The translations under genes and the position numbers were made by a program. Shown piece after piece: positions 15,424 to 20,777 of a DNA stretch of 20,777 bases. Position 1 is the first letter of the stretch; each line of letters starts with the position of its first letter. Below the pieces are notes generated by a model. That model was not told the DNA's origin, made no database searches, and saw only the letters and a list, made by a program, of their open reading frames with translations. Source of the stretch: a virus; IMG/VR virus record IMGVR_UViG_3300028844_001605, positions 1 to 20,777 of that record. One strand, 5' to 3'.

Positions 15424-15824
15424 AATGTTTTTCCTACAGTTATATATCGTTGTTCATATCCAAAATTTTTAAGTGAGCGAGAAAGGTATTTTCTGCCAAC
15501 CGCTTGTATATCAGAGCAACCATTTAATATTGCCCACTCCTCTATAACATCTAATTCAGGTAATGCTTTAATCATACCTGATCCACCTGAATAAACTATT
15601 TCACAAGTTTTTTTTAATGGATATTCATTAATTTGAGTAACAATACAAAAATCGAACTCTTTATCTGTTGAGTGCAACCACATTTGTTTGATACCTGTTT
15701 TAATGTCTTGTTGTACATCTTTAACAGTACGTTCTTTATTACCATGCTCTAAGGCTAATGATACCCAATCCCAAACTACAACAGGTAAAAAATCAAATAC
15801 ATCTTTATGCCAGTGTGCAATCAT
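15420..15824 (-). CDS. T7 gp13-position protein, acetyltransferase-like family, 134 aa
   Basis: It occupies the place of T7 gp13, between the tail tube protein and the gp14-like protein. The C-terminal part (EEWAILNGCSDIQAVGRKYL, then SRSLKNFGYE) fits a phage family with a closing 'GR..W.R.L...Gf' pattern, often listed as GNAT-like. The N-terminus MIAHWHKDVFDFLPV looks globular. Catalytic activity cannot be judged by eye. A GTG at 15839 is in frame, but the ATG at 15824 makes an ATGA overlap with the preceding stop, the junction type used throughout this operon, so I chose it. T7 gp13 is needed for assembly; a similar role is inference. Confidence 0.7.
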   Translation of the reverse strand: MIAHWHKDVFDFLPVVVWDWVSLALEHGNKERTVKDVQQDIKTGIKQMWLHSTDKEFDFCIVTQINEYPLKKTCEIVYSGGSGMIKALPELDVIEEWAILNGCSDIQAVGRKYLSRSLKNFGYEQRYITVGKTL

Positions 15825-16060
15825 CCTAAATGTACCCACGCTGTAGTAGCTAAATTGTACCTGTAAAGGCCAGCTCCTGACGATCCATCAAAACCTGAAC
15901 CTGTTCCATCAGATATAGCTAACCAACCGTCAAATGGATCAATAGGAGCCGCTGAAAGGGGTATTAAACTTACATTATGTGTTAGTGTTCTTAATTTTTC
16001 TTTTAAATCATCAAACTCTTGTTGTATTAAAGTTTGATCGTATTCTTCTGGTAATATCAT
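15821..16060 (-). CDS. small hypothetical protein, 79 aa
   Basis: The N-terminal 30 residues look helical and charged (EEYDQTLIQQEFDDLKEKL), perhaps a short coiled coil. The C-terminal half is compact and Gly/Ser-rich with aromatic residues (ISDGTGSGFDGSSGAGLYRY), ending TTAWVHLG. The design, a coil joined to a small beta motif, suggests a minor tail or fibre-associated subunit, but no family is recognised. It overlaps both neighbours by 4 bases (ATGA), between the tail tube protein and the gp13-position protein. Confidence 0.72.
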   Translation of the reverse strand: MILPEEYDQTLIQQEFDDLKEKLRTLTHNVSLIPLSAAPIDPFDGWLAISDGTGSGFDGSSGAGLYRYNLATTAWVHLG

Positions 16061-17805
16061 CGTGTACCACCTGTTCTACCTTGAACTTCCATATTAGTTA
16101 ATTCCCATGTGTCAGTAGGTGAATTAGCTGAAACTTTTAAAAATAAATATCTACCAGCTGTTCGTAATATTTCTTCTTTAAATGTTTCGTTTACTGTAAA
16201 AGAATCAGTATAAGTTGGAACATCATTAATATTTTCTCCCCAACCTATTTGTATTACTGGGTTACCTAACCCTCTTTTACCAACTCTTATACTAGTAAGT
16301 TCTTTAATTAAATTAGCATCACCTAGATCATGCGCCCTAGTCTCACCTGTAGTAGTTTGAGCTGAAATTCCTGTACCTTCAAAATAAATATTTCCTAAAA
16401 TATCTCCAGAAATAGCATTATCAAAAACACTTGATTCTGTAAATGCTGAAATACTACCGGTTCTAACACCAAACGCTCCGGTTTTATAATTATAATATAT
16501 TTCTTCAGTAGGTTCAGCTGCATTAATAGGTAATGACCAAACTACTTCATCGTTTTTAATATTATGATAAGCTGATACTTGTGGATATTCTGTTTTAGCA
16601 ATATTTTCTCTAATGTATGCTTCAATACCTTCCGCTACGCCAATTTGTTCAACTGTACTACCATTAGTTACAAACAAACCCCTTCTTGATAGTCCGTAAT
16701 TTTGACGACCTACTGATACTACAGCGTTGCTTGACACAGCTCCAATACCTGAAGAAGTAACTACTCTATAACCAAAATAAAAAGGCGCACCAGTATAGTT
16801 TATTAAAAACATTTGATCTTCTGAATAAACAGCTAATCCTGAACCTAATGGTACAATACATTTAAGCTCTGTGTTTGATTCACGAATAGTTAAACTACCT
16901 GCTGAATTAGTAGCTGAAGCTACCCAAGTGTCTGGGTCATCAGCTGAACACCAAGCAAAATCAAAAGGAGAATCATTAGTTGAAGTACTGTAATTAATAG
17001 CTAATATGTGTGGCCCTTGTCTAGCTACAGCTCTGACTCTAGTAAAAAGACAATCAGGTACAGTTACTTTTAATTGAAAACCAGAACCAGATCCTGAAGT
17101 ACTTGCTTGGGTTAATGTATCATTATTAGTAAACCCTGTACCAAAATTAGTTATTTCAAAACTTGTAATAGCACCACCAGTAACAGTGGCTACTGTAGTA
17201 GTAAAACCTGATCCTGAACCACCTGTATGTGTTATAGTGTCTCCTATTACATATCCTGAACCACCAGCATAAACTGTAGCACCTGACACTTTAGTAGCTT
17301 GTAAATCATTAAAATTAATATTAGATTTTTTAATTTGCATAGGGCCAGTATTATTAGCTCCAATAACAAAATTACCAAAACGTGTAAAACTCCACCGTGA
17401 AGCTTGTACAATACTTTCATCCCACACTGTAAGTGTTGAGTCCCAAGTAGTTGAGCCTGAATCCCAATTAGTGTCTCCTGCTTGTTTTACTAACGAGTAA
17501 CCAGTACCAACTGTATTTTTTGTATTAGTATCAAGACGGTAACTATATAAATTGCTTAAATCGCCAGCATATACAATTTTAGTTTCGTATTCATTAAGTG
17601 CTATTAACCCACGAACTGGTTCAGTATTAAAATTAAAAATTAATTCTCTTCCCGGTTTACGTTTTACTGAGTTTTCAGTAAATTGAAGACCATCAACATT
17701 TTTCCAAAAAGAAACATTTTTATCAAATTTATTAAGTTGTACACCTGAACGTATAAGTTCTGTAAGGTCTATATTAAACCCTGTTTCTGTTAATGGTTTA
17801 GGCAT
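16057..17805 (-). CDS. tail tubular protein B / gp12-like (P22 gp10-type fold), 582 aa
   Basis: A late tail protein closing the connector and forming the tail tube, as T7 gp12 or P22 gp10 do. Family-like features: an N-terminal GVQLNKFDKNVSFWKNVDGL region with KRKPGRELIF, a WSFTRFGNFVIGANNTGP blade, AVARQGPHILAINY, FAWCSADDPDTW, a long blade region with LSRRGLFVTNGSTVEQIG, and EIYYNYKTGAFGVR. These repeated beta blades fit a propeller. Between FNDLQATKVSG and PDCLFTRVRAV lies an inserted Gly/Thr-rich domain of about 75 residues (176-250) with GGSGYVIGDTITHTG and NFGTGF repeats. AAAGGA lies 10 bases before the ATG at 17805, which directly follows the fibre stop. Confidence 0.85.
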   Translation of the reverse strand: MPKPLTETGFNIDLTELIRSGVQLNKFDKNVSFWKNVDGLQFTENSVKRKPGRELIFNFNTEPVRGLIALNEYETKIVYAGDLSNLYSYRLDTNTKNTVGTGYSLVKQAGDTNWDSGSTTWDSTLTVWDESIVQASRWSFTRFGNFVIGANNTGPMQIKKSNINFNDLQATKVSGATVYAGGSGYVIGDTITHTGGSGSGFTTTVATVTGGAITSFEITNFGTGFTNNDTLTQASTSGSGSGFQLKVTVPDCLFTRVRAVARQGPHILAINYSTSTNDSPFDFAWCSADDPDTWVASATNSAGSLTIRESNTELKCIVPLGSGLAVYSEDQMFLINYTGAPFYFGYRVVTSSGIGAVSSNAVVSVGRQNYGLSRRGLFVTNGSTVEQIGVAEGIEAYIRENIAKTEYPQVSAYHNIKNDEVVWSLPINAAEPTEEIYYNYKTGAFGVRTGSISAFTESSVFDNAISGDILGNIYFEGTGISAQTTTGETRAHDLGDANLIKELTSIRVGKRGLGNPVIQIGWGENINDVPTYTDSFTVNETFKEEILRTAGRYLFLKVSANSPTDTWELTNMEVQGRTGGTR

Positions 17806-18660
17806 TTACGCAGTCCTTTTCCACATGTAAACTGTTATGAATGGTTGGTAGTTAGAATTAGTGCCATCATATGTAATACCATGAGTGTGACCTGCTCCAC
17901 CACCTTGACTAGGTATAAAACTAGTTGAAGTGCTTGGTGTTAAATACCCTCTTAATCTTGATAATAAACCTTGCGCACCTTGAATAGTAAAATCACCAAT
18001 ACCTGATGTAGAATGTGCATCACCGGGGTGAGTGTGAGCTGGCATTTCATCTATTGTTAAAGTGTGTGAATCTGTAGTACTAGAAATAGTAATATCAGCA
18101 TCACCACCTGTTTCTTCAACTGTGTCAAACAATGCATTACCACTATCAATACCAATCATAACACGACCAGTGCCAAATGCAGCCCATGTACCAAACCCTA
18201 GTAATGTAGCAGGATTAGTAGCTACAGCAGCGTTTGTATAAATACTACCTACTGGATAAAGAGTTCCAGTTTCAGCTGGGTTTATTAATATCCAAACAGT
18301 ATTAGAAGCATCGTATTTAAGAATAAGACGATGGTTTGATCCAGCAATATTACCAGCTACTAAAGCAGCTCCTGAATTTTTAACAATAGTTTTAGCACCA
18401 GTGCCATCTACATCTAATGTAGGTGTAGCAGTAGTGTTAGCTAAAGCAGCTTTAATACATATTGTTACACCTTCAGCTAAAACAATATTATTAACAAAAT
18501 CAGCAGTTAAAACATCAGCAGTTCCACCAGCTGTAACTTGATCTTCAGTTGCTCTCATGAGTTCGTTTAACTCACCTTTAGCTAATGTAAAATTATCTCT
18601 TACTGAAGAGGTTGTTGCTGTACCTGTTGTTGGTTTAGTTGCATCAATACTTGAAGCCAT
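17806..18660 (-). CDS. tail fibre with collar-type C-terminal domain, 284 aa
   Basis: A likely receptor-binding or tail-tip protein. The N-terminal half is Thr/Ala-rich and repetitive (ASSIDATKPTTGTATTSS at the start), as in fibre shafts. The C-terminal half is a phage tail collar-like domain: LYPVGSIYTN, LGFGTWAAFGTGRVMIGID, EETGGDADI, EMPAHTHPGDAHS, GGGAGHTHGITYDG and a YQPFITVYMWKRTA end. The HTH and HxH pairs are typical of trimeric knobs that bind metal. GGAG at 18668-18665 (reading leftward) precedes ATG 18660; a non-ATG start at 18690 is less likely. It lies one base after the 106-aa gene and abuts the tail tube gene. Confidence 0.88.
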   Translation of the reverse strand: MASSIDATKPTTGTATTSSVRDNFTLAKGELNELMRATEDQVTAGGTADVLTADFVNNIVLAEGVTICIKAALANTTATPTLDVDGTGAKTIVKNSGAALVAGNIAGSNHRLILKYDASNTVWILINPAETGTLYPVGSIYTNAAVATNPATLLGFGTWAAFGTGRVMIGIDSGNALFDTVEETGGDADITISSTTDSHTLTIDEMPAHTHPGDAHSTSGIGDFTIQGAQGLLSRLRGYLTPSTSTSFIPSQGGGAGHTHGITYDGTNSNYQPFITVYMWKRTA

Positions 18661-18661
18661 T

Positions 18662-18982
18662 TTATTCTCCGTTGTTCCAGAAACCACCACCTGTTCCGGG
18701 GGTTTTTGTTATGTTGCCGTACAGACTGCCTGTACCTGTTTTAGTACTTGTGTTCCAAAATCCAGAACCTTTATTATCATTGTTTTCTGGTAAAAAAGCT
18801 GGTTCATAAAAACCACCTAACCCTGTTGTTGATTCAGTTACAATTACAGATGTTAAATTATTTAATGTATTAGACAATGTTGCAATAGTTATTACTTCAA
18901 AATTAATAGTCCTAGATGCAAAAGGGGTATCAGCAAAAGCTGAGTCTCCAAAACCACCACGTATTTGTCTAATAGCTGTCAT
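18662..18982 (-). CDS. hypothetical structural-type protein, 106 aa
   Basis: No family recognised. The N-terminus reads MTAIRQIRGGFGDSAFADTP. The middle is hydroxyl- and branched-residue-rich (IATLSNTLNNLTSVIV) and the C-terminus is Gly/Asn-rich with two similar pieces, GSGFWNTS and GGGFWNNGE. Composition and position directly upstream of the fibre gene suggest a small tail or fibre-attachment protein or decoration. AAGG lies upstream of the ATG, within a 10-base spacer after the preceding gene. The repeated GFWN pieces may be a short structural repeat. Confidence 0.68.
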   Translation of the reverse strand: MTAIRQIRGGFGDSAFADTPFASRTINFEVITIATLSNTLNNLTSVIVTESTTGLGGFYEPAFLPENNDNKGSGFWNTSTKTGTGSLYGNITKTPGTGGGFWNNGE

Positions 18983-18992
18983 TTATAATACC

Positions 18993-19217
18993 TTAATTTA
19001 ACCACTTACTAAATATTTGACTACCAAGGCCACCTAGTCCCATTGCTATAAATATAGCTCCAGCAAACATTCCCTTTCCTTTAGCCATTTGTTTTTCTAA
19101 TTCATTTACTCGTTCAGATAACATAGTGCAAGTTTTATTCATTTCACTTATTTCATTATTAAGCTGAGTAACTACTGCTACTAACTGTCCTGCTTCGTAA
19201 TCTGTCATGTTAGACAT
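18993..19217 (-). CDS. small coiled-coil membrane protein, 74 aa
   Basis: An N-terminal helical stretch (about residues 5-45, with NNEISEMNKTCTMLSERV and NELEKQM) that looks like a coiled coil is followed by a C-terminal hydrophobic segment, GMFAGAIFIAMGLGGLG, ending FSKWLN. A coil plus a single membrane anchor is seen in phage spanin- or holin-associated and tail-tip proteins, but no family can be named. AGGTG sits before ATG 19217; a GTG at 19223 is also in frame. It lies in a cluster of tiny membrane and basic proteins near a holin, so a lysis role is plausible but unproven. Confidence 0.68.
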   Translation of the reverse strand: MSNMTDYEAGQLVAVVTQLNNEISEMNKTCTMLSERVNELEKQMAKGKGMFAGAIFIAMGLGGLGSQIFSKWLN

Positions 19218-19229
19218 TCTCACACCTAT

Positions 19230-19361
19230 TTATTTTTTCTTTTTAGGAAACCCAGCTTTCATATTTTTATAAGCTTTAGCAGAAACTGTTGATTTGCTTT
19301 TAGGTCTGCTTATACCTTTCTTTTTTCTTGCGTTAATATTAGCGTACAATCCTTTAGCCAT
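19230..19361 (-). CDS. very basic small protein, 43 aa
   Basis: A 43-codon frame from ATG 19361 to TAA at 19232-19230. The product starts MAKGLYANINARKKKGISR and ends GFPKKKK, with 12 Lys and 3 Arg residues and only neutral residues otherwise. Similar Lys-rich peptides starting M-x-KGLYANI are familiar from tailed phages, but their role is not known to me. The stop of the preceding gene and this ATG share one base (TAATG), so translation is coupled. The charge suggests nucleic-acid or membrane binding, or a minor virion part. Confidence 0.72.
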   Translation of the reverse strand: MAKGLYANINARKKKGISRPKSKSTVSAKAYKNMKAGFPKKKK

Positions 19362-19504
19362 TATTTTTTTCCTTTTGGTTTAGTGTGTGTTAAATATTCA
19401 CTACTAGCAGTATGTTTAGCACCTGTCATTAATTTACCATTAGTTTTATGTGTTTTACCTTTGTACAACTTACCATTTTTTTTGTAATGTGAAACACCTT
19501 TCAT
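19361..19504 (-). CDS. very basic small protein with internal repeat, 47 aa
   Basis: A 47-codon frame from ATG 19504 with AAGGAAAA upstream. It contains two adjacent similar units, KKNGKLYKGKTHK and KTNGKLMTGAKHT, a simple NGKLxxGxxH repeat that would make a short repeated beta-hairpin. The C-terminus is SSEYLTHTKPKGKK. Strongly basic, no membrane segment. Small repeat peptides of this type occur in marine phage genomes, to my recollection, but no function is known. It overlaps the next gene by one base and follows a 53-aa membrane protein gene. Confidence 0.72.
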   Translation of the reverse strand: MKGVSHYKKNGKLYKGKTHKTNGKLMTGAKHTASSEYLTHTKPKGKK

Positions 19505-19518
19505 ATTATTTTCCTTAA

Positions 19519-19680
19519 TTACCATTGGTGTATACAGTTAGCTATTATAGCTATACAAGTTGCTATGTTTAACAACACCCAAAAAGTTCTAATTAGTGCA
19601 ACCTTGTCTGATTTTTTATTATCTTTAAATGCTTTGTGACCTAATGCCTTGCACCAAAGCTCCCACCAACTCTTTACCAT
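19519..19680 (-). CDS. small membrane protein, 53 aa
   Basis: A 53-codon frame from ATG 19680 to TAA at 19521-19519. The first half is polar and basic with WWELWCKALGHKAF. The second half has one hydrophobic segment, FWVLLNIATCIAIIANCI, and a short HQW end, so it is likely a single-span inner-membrane protein. The start lies inside the DUF6321 gene (ATGGTAA, 7-base overlap), so translation is probably coupled. Near a holin and other membrane proteins, it may be a holin partner, antiholin or superinfection factor; that is speculation. Confidence 0.6.
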   Translation of the reverse strand: MVKSWWELWCKALGHKAFKDNKKSDKVALIRTFWVLLNIATCIAIIANCIHQW

Positions 19681-19955
19681 TTAACTTTATCAGCCCAGTA
19701 AGCTGCTGACATTTTACCTTTTGCTATATTAGCACCGTGTCTAGCTTTAAATGATTTTCGTTTAGCTTTCATTCTAGCAGATTCACCAGCTTTTGGTTTA
19801 CCAGCAGTACTAGCACCCTGTTGTCCAAATCTAATAGTTTTTGTTTTATCTCCACTTTTAGCTACAACTACATGAGATTTTTTAGGGTGGCTAGGTGTAC
19901 GCTTTGGTTTGTTATAACCACTAACACCAGCTTTTTTTAATTTAGTATCTTTCAT
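19674..19955 (-). CDS. DUF6321 protein, 93 aa
   Basis: A conserved basic phage protein. Features match the family I know as DUF6321: AGVSGYNKPKRTPSHPKKSH, VVVAKSGDKTKTIRFGQQG, STAGKPKAGESARMKAKRKS, then FKARHGANIAKGKMSAAYWA and a DKVKW end. Very Lys/Arg-rich with one predicted beta strand pair and no membrane segment. Members occur widely in marine bacterial and cyanobacterial phages; the function is unknown, with DNA or virion binding suggested only by charge. The ATG overlaps the holin stop (ATGA) with no clear ribosome site, implying coupling. Confidence 0.88.
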   Translation of the reverse strand: MKDTKLKKAGVSGYNKPKRTPSHPKKSHVVVAKSGDKTKTIRFGQQGASTAGKPKAGESARMKAKRKSFKARHGANIAKGKMSAAYWADKVKW

Positions 19956-20326
19956 TTTTTAAACATCTTAGTCATAGCTTTAACACCAAATGATGCAGCA
20001 AATACAACACCTACTGCTGTTTTGTAAAAATCAGGCATAGCTTCTAGTGCTACAAACCCCCTCATTACTACATCTTCATATCCCACAAAAGCTAAAATTA
20101 ATGGAATTGAAACAAGTATTGTAAGGTACTCATCTTTCCAAGAATTAGCACTAGCATCAGCCATTTTGTTATCCCAAGCAATTTCACCACTAGCTATTTT
20201 TCTTTTAACTTCTGCATCAGCAGTAATAGTAACTAATTTTGCTTTTTGTTTTACTTTAGCTAAGTCTTGTTTACCTTTAACAAAAGATGAAACTAAACCA
20301 ACTAATGGTGATATTAAACCTAACAT
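19952..20326 (-). CDS. holin, GTA-type three-membrane-segment family, 124 aa
   Basis: Probably the phage holin, which permeabilises the inner membrane at lysis. Three hydrophobic stretches appear: residues 1-16 (LGLISPLVGLVSSFV), about 65-84 (YLTILVSIPLILAFVG) and about 102-118 (KTAVGVVFAASFGVKAM). The middle carries the A...NSWKDEY motif preceding the second segment that is typical of the 'holin of 3TMs, for gene-transfer release' family. The C-terminus is basic (MTKMFKK). AGGAAA precedes the ATG. It lies 9 bases after the 111-aa membrane protein and overlaps DUF6321 by 4 bases. The endolysin is not in the window. Confidence 0.8.
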   Translation of the reverse strand: MLGLISPLVGLVSSFVKGKQDLAKVKQKAKLVTITADAEVKRKIASGEIAWDNKMADASANSWKDEYLTILVSIPLILAFVGYEDVVMRGFVALEAMPDFYKTAVGVVFAASFGVKAMTKMFKK

Positions 20327-20335
20327 AATAATTTC

Positions 20336-20671
20336 CTAATAGTTCAACGGATTTTCTAATGCTTTAGTTATTTTCTTATCTATTCGTTCTTCTATCTTGT
20401 ACATATCAGTAGATAGCTTTTCTATAATCTTTACTTGTTGTTCCATAGTCTGACGAATAGTGAGGTTCTCTGCTTGAAACACTGCTACTTGTTGCTTAAT
20501 ACCACTTAGGTCTGGTGCAACATAACTCATAATCTGTGCTTTCATATCTGTGTAATCTTTGTAAAACTCAAACCCACCCCACAAACCACCTACAATACTT
20601 GTAACTAAGGGTACGATAAGTAGTAGTTTACTGCCACCTACTTTGATTCCTTGATATTCTATCTCTGCCAT
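20336..20671 (-). CDS. membrane-anchored coiled-coil protein, 111 aa
   Basis: The N-terminal tail (AEIEYQGIKVGGS) leads to one hydrophobic segment at about residues 15-36 (KLLLIVPLVTSIVGGLWGGF), followed by a long helical part with heptad-like spacing (QTMEQQVKIIEKLSTDMYKI, then EERIDKKIT). The layout, one span then a coil, fits a spanin-like or holin-associated protein, but there is no lipobox and no firm family. AAAGGA upstream supports the ATG at 20671. It is the first complete gene of the - strand module in the window and sits directly before the holin. Confidence 0.68.
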   Translation of the reverse strand: MAEIEYQGIKVGGSKLLLIVPLVTSIVGGLWGGFEFYKDYTDMKAQIMSYVAPDLSGIKQQVAVFQAENLTIRQTMEQQVKIIEKLSTDMYKIEERIDKKITKALENPLNY

Positions 20672-20775
20672 TGTGTATTCCTTTGTGGATATTGTAAGTC
20701 TTCTAACCTTATAAAGTTTTTATCGTTTACAAACCATCTAGCAAAAGCATTATCTACATTATCTTTACTAGGGTA
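20659..20775 (-). CDS. C-terminal fragment of a gene cut by the right window edge
   Basis: On the - strand only one frame stays open from the right edge: 38 codons ending TAG at 20661-20659, overlapping the 111-aa gene start by 13 bases. The other two frames meet stops within the first 24 bases. The visible tail contains DNAFARWFVNDKNFIRLEDL and ends NTQWQR; no family can be named from so short a piece. The overlap with a good ribosome site inside it fits the operon style, so it is probably coding. Confidence 0.6.
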   Translation of the reverse strand, partial: YPSKDNVDNAFARWFVNDKNFIRLEDLQYPQRNTQWQR

Positions 20776-20777
20776 GA

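Noticed and set aside
1-20777. CRISPR array, tRNA genes, insertion sequences, integrase and attachment sites
   Set aside because: I saw no regularly spaced repeats, cloverleaf-like sequence with conserved TTC loop, transposase or recombinase motifs. A tRNA scan would be needed to exclude a degenerate tRNA.

Overview
The window is about 20.8 kb of a low-GC, tightly packed tailed-phage genome, most likely a short-tailed (podovirus) phage with a T7-like replication set. This rests on recognisable families: T7 gp4-type primase-helicase, family A DNA polymerase, single-stranded DNA-binding protein, 5'-3' exonuclease, T7-type endonuclease I, a T7 gp12/P22 gp10-type tail protein and a collar-type tail fibre. 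A cobalamin-dependent (class II) ribonucleotide reductase, a DUF6321 protein and a GTA-type holin point to a marine bacterial host, possibly an alphaproteobacterium. Host and genus cannot be fixed from sequence alone. No tRNA, CRISPR array, insertion sequence, integrase or RNA polymerase gene is visible, and both window ends cut through genes.

Layout. Positions 2-10462 are all on the + strand. First come small unknown proteins (2-677), then a short AT-rich gap with an 11-bp-period repeat (681-702). Two overlapping genes for LuxR/GerE helix-turn-helix-only proteins follow (743-1262), then a 56-aa overlapping ORF (1249-1419). The replication and nucleotide block is primase-helicase, a free-standing HNH endonuclease, DNA polymerase, SSB-like protein, FEN exonuclease, endonuclease I, a zinc-ribbon protein, a metallophosphoesterase, a DUF3310 protein, the reductase and a 44-aa ORF. 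A strong hairpin at 10466-10481 separates this from the converging module.

Positions 10493-20777 are all on the - strand and read right to left. First is a cluster of very small membrane or lysine-rich proteins, including a GTA-type holin and a DUF6321 protein (18993-20777). Then come a small structural-looking protein, the collar-domain fibre, the tail tube/stabilisation protein, a small ORF, a T7 gp13-position protein and a gp14-like protein. The last genes are a cupin, an Ala/Gly-rich protein and two large putative internal/ejection proteins. The gp12-13-14-15-16-like order matches T7, with the cupin and some small genes inserted. Portal, major capsid protein, terminase and a clear endolysin are not in the window.

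Almost all genes abut or overlap by 1-14 bases (ATGA or TAATG junctions), so both modules look like long polycistronic units with translational coupling. The + module would replicate the genome, degrade host DNA (endonuclease I plus exonuclease) and make deoxynucleotides. The - module builds the tail and ejection apparatus and carries membrane proteins likely used in lysis. The most unusual points are the paired LuxR-type regulators, the cupin inside the ejection-protein operon, a roughly 75-residue Gly-rich domain inserted into the tail tube protein, and the cluster of tiny proteins.
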